Program-made: the position numbers and the translations under genes
Assembly (NCBI RefSeq): GCF_000264905.1
Contig: NW_006763151.1
Coordinates: 493,643 to 557,642, forward strand
Reading direction: 5' to 3'
DNA from: Stereum hirsutum FP-91666 SS1
Lineage: Eukaryota; Basidiomycota; Agaricomycetes; Russulales; Stereaceae
Length of the DNA: 64,000 nt
Shown: positions 1-12,500 of the stretch, one piece after another
Position numbering within the stretch: the first letter of the stretch is position 1
Layout: each line of letters starts with the position of its first letter
Notes under the pieces: model-generated
The model's input: only the letters and a program-made list of their open reading frames with translations
Told to the model about the DNA's origin: nothing
Database searches by the model: none

Positions 1-2312
1 TACCGAGCTATCCTCTCTCAGGCCATGGATCGCCCAGGATCGCCTTGCCTTCGAGATCAAAGCGACTAGAAGAAATATTACTTCTCAGCGTCCGACTCGA
101 GCCTCGAGAATATAGGAAGCACATCCCAGGTGAGAGATACCAAGCACGATCCAGCGCATAAAATAGAGTTTTACTGCCCAATGCAGTCTCTTCGCCGACG
201 CTTCTTCTGCCGCTCAGCGTTCATATCCCTCAGCTGCGACTACTTGCATGAGGCACCGGTGAGCGTAACATACTGAAAACTCTGCTCGTGCATCGATGCG
301 TGAATGTCCACCGACTCTTTACGTCCCGGCGGGCTCTAGCGCGACTTTGAGCACACGCTTGTTGGCTTCCCCGTCCATGCGATTTAGGTGGAGCTTTGAA
401 TGGGCGTTTATTCTATTTCCCGTAATACTCTCTGAGGTTTTGAGAGACCGCAATCGGCATGGAGAGTCAATACTACAGCGGGGCCTCGAGGAATTCATAT
501 ACCAGATCGGTCGGCATAGCTCACCATTTTTACAGACATTGATACCGTCGGCACCAATCGCGGCACGCACAATCATCCACGCAAGCAGGCCACATTACAG
601 TTGTACGTCTTTTGACCTTGACTCCAAAGGAAGCAACTCACACTTTACCACAGCCAGAGACAGGTATAGCTCGAAATAGTTCGAGTCGGATATTCGTGCA
701 CCCCGACAGCAGTGATTTTAATCGACTCGAGACCCAAAAATACCTCAGTGCCCGAGCTTGTCTATGATGCCGTGGTATCATGACCTGTGCTCGGTGGCGG
801 TCAGCGTCTGTCGACGTCCGGTGAGCATTTGGGCGTTATAACATGTGTCTCTTGACGTACAATATTGTAAGTTCAAGGGGAGTCTGCAAATTTTGTAGTC
901 CGGAACGACCGCTTTCAGCGATCGTTCAAGAACGGGAATGAAGCTCTTGCCACCCGCCGCCATGACCATACGTCCATACGCCGTTGCATCCTTCATAGCC
1001 GACGAACGTTGACACTGTTTTGTTTTCGGCCCGATGTCGATTCTATGGGCGACTGTTAACGGCTGGTGGGTACTTTCTGTTGTCTTTGACACACAAGGTC
1101 TGGGGGAAGTTTTGTTTTGGTCAGAATTCTTTGTGTTCCGCTCCTCTGGTCTTTCAAGTTACCTAATGGTCCTGGGGTGGTGTGGCGCCGCGTTCGCAGC
1201 TCAACAAGAGTACCTCATCCCTCATCCGTCGACTGTACTTCTGAACGGCGAACCCTTGAACAGGCAAGGGCGCACATCAGCTCCTGTGGACGTCGTCTAT
1301 AATTAGGCCCTCTTCGAGGGACTTGTCTCGGCTTGCTCTCGGCCAAGACACGGCTCAGAACTTCAATTCCCGTGGCGCCCTGGAATAGAGTAATATTCCC
1401 CAAGGGTCTTCGCGGTCGACGAAGAAACACCAAGTCAGTCTATACGACATCAGCACCCTCCCCGTACATCGGAGAGACGCAACGGAAGGAGCTGATTGAC
1501 CTGAAAGGAAGTGCTTCAACGCGCTACTAGCGCACCTCCCTCGAATCTTATTCACAAGTGCACAACCGCAGTTTAGTCAATCCTATCTCTTCTGAACTTC
1601 GAACCGACCTAGGTACAACCCAGCCGCAGACGTGCAACACTCAACCCTGAGCTGCTCAATTTCTCGTTCAATCTTTCCAGCCGGTCGTCCTCTTCCTCTA
1701 CCTCGGGCTCATGAGACATCCGCAACACAACATCCTCAACATCTCGCAGTAGCCATATACTCTCACGACCCGTGCTACTCAGCTAACCCTATACGTATAT
1801 GTAGACCAATGGAGCTGCCTTAGAGCCAGGAGTACTTCATAGTAATACCACTATATAATCACCCAAGACACCTAAGACAAAGATCTACACCCGTACGAGT
1901 ATGTACTGTAACGGTAGTAACACGATTACAAGAAAAGCCACTGCAGTCATGGACCGACGGGCTGCCAAAAGAAAAAGGAGAACATGTACAAGAGAAGGCA
2001 AGAAAATCGAGAGCGGGAGTGAACTCGAGAAGAGGGAGATCGTGTCAAGACAGCACAAACAAAAGAAATGAGTAAGGAACCGATAAACAAGGGAGGGGAG
2101 ATATATGAGTTCAGATAAGTACACAACTTTCGAAAGCAAGATACACTGAACGAAAGCAAGACTTCGACTTTTGATACCCCGCCACACATACACACGCACA
2201 TAATACTACTATCCTTTCTACTATAAATGATCAAGAAACCACCAATAAACAAGACGAAAAGATCACCCAAACGACCGAAAAGAGTGAGCTGGAACAAGCA
2301 ACCAAGACCTCA
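1..2312. other. Region without a recognised gene
   Basis: The open frames here are short, overlap on both strands and resemble no family I know. The part from about 1960 to 2300 is purine-rich on the plus strand. It lies downstream of the minus-strand Cdc20-like gene that ends at 2313, so part of it is probably that gene's 3' untranslated region. Confidence 0.5.
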
Positions 2313-4717
2313 TCACCGGATACTAAATTTCTCGAACGCCCTCCTTGTCCCCTCTTCCCCCGGCCCGCCTTTCCCCCTCTCCCCCCAAACCTTCCACATC
2401 TTCATCGCCTCCTCCCTATAACAGAGTGTAAACACCATCGTGCCGTCCGGACTCAAACAGCTCTGCCCCACCGTCCCGCTATGCGCCGTCACGCTCACAA
2501 GCCTCTTACAGTTCGGCCACGAATGGACCGTTATCGAGTTCGTGAGCGCGGAGGGGGCGGGCTGGATTGGAGTGTTTGCTAAGGAGGCTGAGGCTATGTG
2601 GGTATTATTGAGGTCGTTGGAGGGGGAAGAAGAGAAGGGTGATGCGAGCCAGGAGAGACCGTGCACTGAGAGGAGCTCTTTGCAGTGAGGGGACCAGTGA
2701 AGGGAATAAATTGAGGAGTTGACTGTTATGGTGCTAAGAGGCGTCGGGCAGATGGAGCCGGTGTGATGTGTTGAGGTGGAGGCTAGGTTGGAAGAAGAGG
2801 CGGATGCGAAAGAGGAGGCGGAGAGGGATGGAGAGTTGAAGTTGGATGCTGACCAGATCTTGATGGTTCCGTCTGGATAGGTCCCCGCAGTGGCGAGCAG
2901 GTCGGGTTTCCAAGGACACCATGCGAGAGCCTAATATGGCCGTCAAGGAATCGGTAAGCATAAATGTCTGGATGGAGGAAGCTATAAGGCAGAAGCGTTC
3001 ACAAAGGCTTCGAGAAGGGTAACGTCCATTGCAAAAGCGGACGAGCTGGCGAACATCACCTCAAGTGAACTGCCTCATCAACTGTTAAACGCTGAAAATT
3101 TGATAGCCTTGCAATGCAGTGCGGAATAGAGGTATTCTCCTCATCTAAGTGTTCCTTCCGTGGAATATTGGGCCACACCGTAATAATACGCCACACAAGT
3201 CTCGCCACACCTGAACAGAGAATACAACGATACAATATCGCTACTCTACATAGACAATCAGAGTTCCCATAACAATACGCCACGACGGCAGTATAGGGGG
3301 TCGTAGATGATAATATACGAACATGAGGTTCATCAGTGACCATGGGTAGGCGCGCTGACGATCCTCTTGCTCGCAGATCAATCACTAAAACATTGTCGAG
3401 CAATATATACTGGTCGACATATATAGTGGAATACATCCACGATGTCGAGTTCAGCAATGTTTCCAAAGGGAGAAGACACCATGGAAGATACGATCTTCGC
3501 GCCGAGAAATGATGACTCGGTCGGCGATCGCCACCCTGTCCGAACCTGGCGCAGAAAGAGCAATTCGGGAAAGAAAGAACGACGAACCTTAGCTGGACCT
3601 ATATGCCTCATTTTTGCCAACTTCGTGCTCATATTCCTCGAATCCCAAACAAGTACCGTCCCTCTATTATCCACACTCGCCAAGAACCTCTGATCCTCAC
3701 TCCACTTGGCACCAAACACATCTCCTTTATGCCCCTTCCACCCGCTCAACTCCTTCTCCACCCTCACATCGTACAACGACATCTTTCCATCATGCCTCCC
3801 AACAACAAATTCCTGACTCTTCGCACCCTTCCAGCTTACCACCGTTGCGCCAGCCCAATTCGCATCCGACCACAACCTGATCCTCTTCTTCTCTTCACCC
3901 GTATCCCACACCTGTACAGACCCGGTCGTCGTACCCAGCGCCACCAGGTTACAGCTCGCTACATCCTCCGCGAATTCGAGAGCTCGTATACGACCCATAG
4001 TCGAACGAGGCAAATTGCATAAGTGAGCGATCTCCCGGGTGTCGAGGTTTTGGTAGTAAATATCGTGACCACACGCGACGGCGATGACGTTCTTCTTCGA
4101 CCATGAGAGGGGATATGCCCACGGGTCTTGTGGGATGCCTGGGCCATCGAGAGCGAGGATAAATTGTCGACGCTTGGCGAGATGGGAGAGAGATGACGTG
4201 GGTGAAAGGGTGGCGGGTGTGTGGAAGAGTTGGGAGGCGGAACGACGGAGGGAGAGCATCATCTTGTCTGGGGGTGCTGACGTCGAGTCGGTAAAGTTCA
4301 GAAACCGGTCATCCGCAAGACCGAGCATCTGCGCTACTCTGTTCGTTCGAGGTGTAGTATTGATGGGAAAGAGTATGTCGGGGCGGGTGGAAATGAACCG
4401 GTCGGACTGTACAAAGATAATGTCATAACATTAGTCTCTGCCTGTGATGCATGGAAAAGTTGCGCACTCTAGGTTCTGTATTGACGTCCGCATATTCGTT
4501 CTTTGGTATTGGCTCAGTGGCAATATCTATAGGACCAATAGATATCCGCTGTCGTTTGACCGAGAACTCATTCGTGATGGATGCTCTGATTCTTCTCTTG
4601 CGTGTCGGCGTCTTGCATCGTGGGGTAGACGGTCCTGCCAGAGCGTTATGGGTGCTACAATTGAGCATGAGTATGCGTTTTGTAGACTTCAAACAAAGGA
4701 AAAACTTACTCAGCCAT
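2313..4717 (-). CDS. Cdc20/Fizzy-type APC/C activator, WD40 protein (copy 1, 543 aa)
   Basis: Likely activator and substrate-recognition subunit of the anaphase-promoting complex. Proposed exons are 4717-4710, 4654-4468, 4406-3588 and 2930-2313; phases agree and the total is 543 residues. The start uses an 8-bp first exon (ATG GCT GA followed by a perfect gtaagt donor). The basic N-terminus leads into a C-box, DRFISTR, at about residues 67-73. A WD40 propeller follows, with typical stretches such as VLVWDSR, MRHIGPAK and ALAWCPW, the last two joined only after removal of a 657-bp intron (2931-3587). The last blade holds a Ser/Pro/Asn-rich insert. The protein ends in Ile-Arg, the tail that docks Cdc20 and Cdh1 on the APC/C. 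A second Cdc20-like gene lies upstream on the same strand. Whether this is Cdc20, Cdh1 or a meiosis-specific activator cannot be told from sequence alone. The divergent N-terminus and the insert suggest it is not the standard housekeeping copy. Confidence 0.85.
2931..3587 (-). other. Unusually long (657 bp) intron in Cdc20-like copy 1
   Basis: Donor AAG|gttcgt and acceptor atattag|GCT join two halves of a WD40 blade (HIGPAK + ALAWCPW). The second Cdc20-like gene encodes the matching junction (HVGPVK + ALAWCPW) without any intron. Most other introns in this window are 45-80 bp. I see no coding sequence or terminal repeats inside. Confidence 0.75.
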
Positions 4718-6264
4718 TGTCTGTCCGCGGAATAGCAAGTCGATGTGGAAGTAGAGAACAAGGCGATGAGACGGAGAGCGCTTGCGGCATGGAACTGTCG
4801 CGGTCTCCACGTGCTGCTGTGGGATAATGTTGCTTCAATATCCCGAACAGGAGTGTTGTTTGCTATCTCTTCCACTTTGCGAGTGGCCACATACAATGTT
4901 CTCTTGCGGTCATATGGAGAGTCAGTGTCATAGTCATATCCTCATCCAGAAGCGAGGACAAATAATTGCCATGTCCTAGGGAAAGAACCTCGGGCCACAC
5001 AAATAAGTATGGGTGCCACCGAACTCGCCAGAAACTATTGTATTTGGGAAGAGCTTTGATCTATTCTCTGAGAAATGTGCGTAGGACCGACATTTGCTTC
5101 GATGCTGACGCAGACGGTTGATTTTATGGACAGTTGTCGCCACACTCTATGATGTACGCTCATATTTCACACCACGCTCGGTAGAGACCGAAAGGGGGTG
5201 GCGTCAAGCTTGCCCTAAAGCTCCCACAAATTTCCTCTCGTCGCACAGAACGTTCCTTTTCCGTTCTTCTGCTCAAGCTTATCCTTTGAATCCACCGTCT
5301 CCTCTTTCTTGTCTGCTATTCCTTGAACGCTGCTCATTTTAGACACACCGCACCCGAAATTCATCGTGCGACCAAGTCTGGTCCAAAACATCGACCCGTA
5401 CGCAGAACCTATCCGCGTCTGTCCATATTCCATACACCCTCTTTATTCACTCACCGTTCGGCGCATCCCACCGAGCGGAAGAGTTGCTAATGCGGGGGAA
5501 GAACGAGAATCATCATACAATTGTAGGCGTTAATTCAGCTGCTTCATTTCGAGCGTTGGAGTATGTTTTACGAGATGCCTTACAAGCACCGCCCCTCCTC
5601 TCTTTCCTATCCTACTCTTTTGTGATATTGTTGTTTGTTTTTGCGAGTTTGGGATGTAGTTGTGGTCGTGTTACTGTAAATCGTGTCGACTCGAGCTGTC
5701 ACAATTGTGTTTACTTCGAGAAAGAGATTACACTGTCATTATATCCACAAATATTCCAGATAATCACCAGGGTACGTTACATCGGGTCCGAAACAGACTA
5801 TATACGCAGCCTGATGCAGCCCGACCGACGAAAAGATACCAGATAGACGGAACGTTCTTATTGTATAAACAGAAACGGGATAGAAAAGGCAGAGGATAAA
5901 AGAACAACAGTTTAGGCGTGTTGTATAGTGGAACTTACTCGAAAGTAAAGTGGGTAGTGATTGGGGAAGTAGTGGTACAGGTAAGGTTGATGACCAAGAC
6001 GAAGAACATAGTGATGAACGGGAAGCATAGTGGATAAAGACGTGATAAGGGACAATGAATATGGACAAAGGAAGAGAGGAAAAAGCCGGCGAGGAGGGAG
6101 AAAGGGAAATAGCCATACGGAGAGAACAAAGGAACAGAAGGTCGAAAGCTCGGCACGCGGAACGCCCCAATATAAACACCGAAATAAAAACGTCCATATC
6201 ATACTTTCGTCCCTTCCAATCCTCCCCCCCTCCATGCTCGACGACCTGCTTCTGTGGCAAAACT
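4718..6264. other. Intergenic region between the two Cdc20-like genes
   Basis: About 1.5 kb between the start of copy 1 and the end of copy 2. Open frames are short and unconvincing. The plus strand from about 6020 to 6180 is purine-rich. It should hold the promoter of copy 1 and the 3' end of copy 2. Confidence 0.5.
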
Positions 6265-8595
6265 TTACCGAATTCCACAGGGCCCGGAAACGACGCTCCT
6301 CTGCCTCGCCAGAGTCTTCCTCTTGCCCCAGACCTCCCACACCTTCAATAACTTCTCTCCCGGAACGGCGACCACTACCCTCTGCCCATTTGGGCTCACC
6401 GCACTTCCGTTGACCGGTCCAGTTCCGACCACCTGCGTCTTCATCTTGGCCAGGTGTGGGAATGAGTGGACCGCAATGGAATTTGCGAGAGTTTGAATGG
6501 GCGGGGGCGGGATCTGAGCTGTCGACGCGGAAGCGAAGGAGAGGTCCCAGTCGAACTCGTCGTCGAACGAGCGTGGCGTAGTCAGTGGCGTCATGACGGG
6601 CGTAGGAGGTGGCTCTGGGATCGGTATCCCCGTGCCATGAGTCGAGAAGAGCTCCCTACACGAGGTAGACCACTGGAGGCTCGTGACCTGAGCGTCGAGT
6701 TCCAAGTTGTTCGGTTGCAACTCCTTGGGCGAGGCCTCGTCGATATTCCAGAGCCTTATAGTCCCCGTCCCGTCGGGCGCCGCGTCACCACTCGCGAGCG
6801 TCTTCAAGTTCCACGGGCACCAGGCTAACGCCTTCACCGGGCCAACATGTTGCATTCTGCGTCTCCTCTTGTCGAGGTCTCCCACGTCTAAGGGCACGGA
6901 TTTCTTGTTGATCGGTAACGTTTTGTTATCCATCCGTGCGTCCCAGCATAGGACGACACCAGCACCATCCCCGCTGGCAAAAATCTTGCCATCCTCCTTC
7001 CACGCGACGGACCAGATCATAGCCTGATGACGCGTCACCCTCTGCGACTCTCCCGTCATCTTGGTCGTCTCTTTGATCCGCGTATCGAAATGCCGAATGG
7101 TCCCCTTCTCGCCTCCGACTGAGAGTATGGAAGGGTTAGAGGACCACGCGAGGGCGGTAGGCGACCCCCCCTTGCGCCATGATCTGATCATTTGCCTCGA
7201 CTCGATATCGTATAACTGTATAAGACCGCCGGCGGTAGACACGGCGAGGGTGTTGGGCGCGTCGAGGCCAGCACACGAAAGGAGGCGTAGGTCGCCGTCG
7301 TTCTCCTTGACCTTGAACAAGCCATCCGGGACCTCGTGCGCTGGGTTGGACAGGTTCTTGCAGTGAACGCGGTTCCCGCGTCCGAACACCAGTAGGTTCG
7401 TGGTGGACCAGCTTAAAGGTGCGGTTTGGCCAAGGAGGGCGTCCTCGATAGGTTCGTAGGCAATGGAGACCTTCGAGTCGCGAAGGAACCATTTGGAACT
7501 CTGGTCCGATATTGTGGGCGGCGGTGAGAATAACGAGGTAGTCGTCGAGACAGAAGAATGACGTTGGAAGGAGAAGCCGCTGACGGGAGTGCTGCCCCGA
7601 GAGAAGTCGGGGCCACCGAAAGAGAGACCAGAGACAGATGAGGCGCGGCTGAGGGATTGACGTGATTGGCGTCGAGTGAGACGTCGGGACGGACTTGAAA
7701 GAGGCGATCCCGAGGAGTGGGTTGGACGGAGTGTACGCTAAATAATCAAAGAAGTGAATTCAGTGTCCATCGTTATCGCAGTGAGGACTGATATATTTTG
7801 GTGATGTGGCGTCTGGGCCACACAGACTGTGCAAGGTTCAGGAGGCTTGCATGTAGATGAACGGACACGACCAACGACTCATGGATATCACCATAGGGTT
7901 GGCAACATCATCCATTCATTCGGCTGAGTATAAGTGGCCCTGATCTCTAAGGAGATACCGCTATCCCGATCTAACGCTCATGGCGCAACGCCCGCCGGAT
8001 GCTACTTAGCACGGCTCGACGAGCTGAGCAATTGTTCATAAACAATATCACCACAGTCCACAGAGGACATTTCTGAGCCTCACACTGCATCAATTGCAGA
8101 TGTCAGACACATGAGCAAGAGCAAGATCTTGGTGAACAAGGCTTGCCAGCCTCGTGATATATCAAGCGGGAGATGGGGCTATTCCCGAAGATTCGCACGG
8201 TGTCCCGACATTGTCGACGAAATTTTCGGGAAAAGACGATGAATGAAAGTGCTCACAGGAGAAGGTTGAAGTATAGAAGAGATCAAGTCTGTATTGAACG
8301 TTTCAAGCGGGAGAGCAAGCAGGCTCCGCGCGGTAAGTTCAGCAGCTTCGGGTTCGCGTCTGCGGACGCGTCTGCCATGCTCGTCGTCGTCGTCAGCGGT
8401 GGGCGAGCTCAGGGTGCGCTTACGCGACCCGCTGACCGTGTCGGGAGGTGTTGATGTTTGAGAACTTGGCCCCGCGCTTGAAGAAACGAGTATCAGTGTA
8501 CGATTCGCAAACAAACGCGTCCAAGAAACTCACGACGACTCGCCCTCGGTTGATGGGAATTCGACACGCAAAAAATCTTCGCTAACAGACGACAT
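6265..8595 (-). CDS. Cdc20/Fizzy-type WD40 protein (copy 2)
   Basis: Second APC/C-activator-like protein, tandem to copy 1. The last exon (7737-6265, 490 residues) encodes the whole WD40 propeller (TIRHFDTR, VLCWDAR, MQHVGPVKALAWCPW, TIRLWNID). It ends in Gly-Ile-Arg, the Ile-Arg tail of Cdc20/Cdh1 proteins. As in copy 1, the last blade is interrupted by a Pro/Thr/Ser-rich insert just before the stretch NSIAVHSFP (NSITVHSWP in copy 1), which supports common descent. The 5' part is less certain. Exon 1 is probably 8595-8534 (MSSVSEDFLRVEF...) with a 57-bp intron to 8476, then a basic and acidic N-terminal exon reaching about 8200. Its junction to 7737 is unresolved: phases of the obvious donors do not match, so a small exon may be missing. 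I could not find a clear C-box in what is read, unlike copy 1. Propeller identity is strong; exact N-terminus is not. Confidence 0.75.
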
Positions 8596-9568
8596 TTTTG
8601 ATGGTACTTTGTCGTTGTCGTAAAGTCTTGTACTAGTTCAGAGGTATTCGTGTGTCGAAACCGAGGAGGTGGTGGTTGTAGGAGGGGAGGAAGAGCGTGG
8701 TTCAAGCGGGCACGGCCGTGGCGATGAAATTGGAAAAGCGTCGGCTATAACATCAGCTGATGTAATCCGACACGACACGCAGCGCGTTCCTTCTGTTTAC
8801 GCGTTGTTTGCCACTTTCCCACAATGACACATGCACGTGGCCGCGTTGCTTTCGCGCGGTACGCGTACGGTCGACGGCCCTTGTCTTTCGTTCCTTCGAC
8901 TGGCTATGGAAGCGTTGGTGACTTGTATTTTTGTGCGCTTCTCCTCTTGATCTATCTAGGGTATCAGGGTAAGTTATGGGCTGCCGCGTACGTACCCCTA
9001 CCTGATCATAATCAGTTTCGCCACCTTCGAAGAGCTCACTACTTGCGCGCCAATGTATTTCTGGCTGTATTCTGGAGCGTACTCCGGTCCTGTGTCCAAT
9101 TTCCTGCTCAGGTGCTCAGAGGGGATGTCAGGACGAACTGTTCACCCTTGCCCAGTCCTTTGAGCATGTATCTCATTGCAAACTCAATGACCCAGGGACA
9201 CCGTCTTATTCTGGGCCAAAATTCGGAATTTCACTCCTCGCTCAGGGAAACCATCCCATCGAGCGAAGGCAGACCAATTATCCTTTATTTTGGCTACTAT
9301 TCATACGTATCTGCAGCATGCCCCGACCCTCGACAAATTACCGCTACATTTCGGTAGCCCCTGACGTCGATGCTGACGGCCCGAGGACATTCCTGGTCAC
9401 AAGGTCTTCTAATATGTCGGTTGGTTTCGAATAGGTCCAACTGCGAGTCTATGATGTCCGCCCTGAAGTGTATTCCAAACATCGAAAACCGCACATTAAC
9501 GCCCGTATAAAAAGGTCGATGGGGCCGACGGGCCTCTTCAGACGACTTCGCGGTCCTGACTTCTCGCC
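8596..9568. promoter_or_regulatory. Divergent promoter region, Cdc20-like copy 2 and GH115 gene
   Basis: 973 bp between two divergently transcribed genes. A TATA-like box, TATAAAAAG, lies at 9506-9514, 63 bp before the GH115 start at 9569. A long open frame on the plus strand (8824-9357) has no family features and I treat it as chance. Confidence 0.6.
9506..9514 (+). promoter_or_regulatory. TATA-like box of the GH115 gene
   Basis: TATAAAAAG, 63 bp upstream of the start codon. This fits a core promoter with a short 5' leader. Confidence 0.55.
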
Positions 9569-12500
9569 ATGCTGCTCCTCAGCAGCGTCCTCGTCCTTGC
9601 TGCGTCTGGCCTTGGTGTTCAAGCCATAGGCCAGACCGCGTGCGTCTCCTTCGACCAGAACTCTACCAGCACGCAGTCGAATTCTTCTACTAGCTTGTTT
9701 TCTCTCGTCTCCAGCGGCGAAGCGGCACCGATCTTCCTTTCTTCCGACGAATGGCCCGGTGTGCAACTCGCTGCGTCGACCTTTGCCTCGGATGTTGAGA
9801 AAGTTACCGGAGCGTCTCCATCAATCACGAACTTCACCTCGATCCTTTTTGCTAATGGTACCGACGCGTCCACCACAAGCTCTCCTCCGATTCTCGTCGG
9901 AACCCTGGGCAACTCTTCGCTCATTGCTGCTGTGGTGAATAACACGGGTCTGGATGTATCCTCGGTGGAGGGGAAATGGGAAGCATTCATGACAGCGATC
10001 GTGGACAACCCTTTACCTGGGTTGGACAAGGCGTATGTGATTATCGGAGCGGACAAGAGGGGAACAATATTCGCCTTGTATGACCATTCAGAGCAGATTG
10101 GTACGTGGCGTTCAGCATATACAACCTCTGATATCCTCTGACGATCGGCCTTTCGTCTCATACAGGAGTGTCACCGTGGTACTGGTAAGCAATCTAGTCT
10201 ATATCTTGCTTCGTCGACGTTGTCGGACTGGGTTCTCGTTTCTTTAGGTGGGCAGACGTCCCCGTGACCGAGCATATCGATATTTTCGTCTCGCCATCTG
10301 GTTGCTCTCATGGCTCGCCTACAGTCAAGTACCGTGGATTATTCCTTAACGACGAAGCACCGGCCCTCACGAACTGGGCTGCGGAGAAGTTCACGAATGG
10401 AACTGGGGCGGCGCTCACGGGCTCGCCGTTCAACCACTTTTTCTACACTCATCTGTATGTGGCTCACGTTCACAGTGCGATTTACACGATGATAGTGATG
10501 GGATTATGTCGTATCTCTTAGATTCGAGTTACTGTTGAGGTTGAAGGCGAACTTCTTATGGCCCGGTGAGCTAATGCTCTGGTTTGGAAGCGTGAATGAG
10601 GCATTGACTTCGATTCTTGTCTATAGCAATGTGGAGCAGGTACGCCACCCACCGCATACTGACCATTTTGTATGTCTCCTAATATATGTACAATGATACA
10701 GCGCCTTTGGCGTGGATGATTCCCTCAATCAATTTTTGGCGGACTACTACGGAGTGGTCATGGGCACCAGGTCAGTCAAGTCCCCAATCTTATCACCTTC
10801 GCCCCTCTACACCTTTGTGTTATCGCCTTCCGGTTGCGTTTGTTGTGTCAATCTGACCGGTGCCTGGTTTTCGTTCAATCAGCCATGAGGAGCCTATGAT
10901 GCGGAGTATTCCTGTGGAATGGACCCTCTTCGGCAACGGTACTTGGGACTACGACACCAATCAACAGAACGTGTATAACTTTTGGGTCGAGGGGGCTGAG
11001 CGAGCAAGACCTTTCGAAGGAGTTTACACGGTTGGAATGAGAGGCAACGGGGACTGTGCGTTGCCTTTCATTGCCTCTAAAATATCTAGTCTGCTCAGTG
11101 TTCCACACGGTGCTAATGTATACCTGGAAATCTGTAGTGGCGCTTGGTGCAGACACAAATGTGGCGCTACTCGAACAGATTGTTTCGGACCAGCGAGGGA
11201 TCTTCCAGAATGTGTTTGGCAACGCAACAGACGTGACGACGATCCCACAGGCTTGGTGTCTTTGTACGTCTTCCATTGTACCTTCTTTCTTGAGCAGCGG
11301 AGTCCTGATCTCTTGGACGCGGTTGGACAGACAAGGAGGTGCAAGGGTATTATGAGAGTGGAATGACCGTACCCGATGATATAACTCTTCTTTGGACGGA
11401 TGATAAGTGAGCATCATCCTCCAAATTCTTTGGCAGTCGGTTTCATCAATCTAACATGGTGATTCGCTTTAGCTGGGGCAACATTCGTAGGTATCCAATC
11501 CCATCCGAACGCAACAGGACAGGTGGCGCTGGAGTGTACTATCATGTTCGTGCATCTCACCATACTTGCTCATTGCGTTTTACTCATATGACCGGTGATG
11601 ACTTCTAGTATGACTACGTGAGTTTGAGGCAGGGTGACATACGTAGTGCTCCCAGGCATTGATATTTCTTATGGGCCAGGTGGGAGATCCGCGCGACTAC
11701 AAATGGATCCAGAGCACTCAGATCTCGAAGGTGTGCCACCTTTCCCTTCCTGCTGCCAATTTCTAATGGCCATTACCTCAGGTCTACGAACAATTCTCCC
11801 TCGCAGTCGATCGTCAGGCCACCCAAATCTGGATCCTCAACGTCGGCGACCTCAAGCCTTACGAGATGCCCATCGAGTTCTATACCACCCTCGCCTATGA
11901 CTCGTCCATCTTTAATCTCAACAACCTTAATGATTTCGTCGCCGCTTGGGCTACGCGCGAGTTCGGGTTGGATGCCGCGGATGCGACGGAGGTGGCGAGC
12001 ATCAGTGCGAATATGACAATGATGTTGAGTAGGATCAAGCCTGAGTTGTTGAATGCGACGACGTTCAGTTTGGTCAGCTATAGAGAGTGGGTAGCGTTTC
12101 ATTTGGTCTGCAGTAATATGCTGTTTAGATTCGCTGATCTGATCCTTTGTTAGGGCGGAGACGGTGCTCAGCGCATGGGACACTCTCAACCAGTCCGCGT
12201 CTCGCATCTACGAGAGTCTTTCGTCCGACAAGCAGCCCGCGTTCTTCCAGCTCCTTTATCATCCCGTCCAGGCAGGATACACCCTTACCAACATGTGGGT
12301 GGATGCCGGTATCAACAATATGAGGGCGATGCAGGCTCGGACCAGCGCGAATGAGTACGCGGAGAAGACCATAGCTTTGTTCGAGGCTGACTATGATCTG
12401 GAGTTATGGTACCATGGTCTCCTGGACGGTTAGCTCGTTTCTCGACTGATCCCATAGGGATATGGACTGACTTTGGCTCGAAAACAGGCAAATGGGACCA

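Noticed and set aside
1885..2297. Minus-strand frames with several hydrophobic stretches
   Set aside because: Hydrophobicity comes from a purine-rich plus strand read in reverse; no start context, splice pattern or family match.
8824..9357. 177-codon open frame on plus between Cdc20-like copy 2 and the GH115 gene
   Set aside because: No family features, overlaps the divergent promoter region, and composition is not protein-like.
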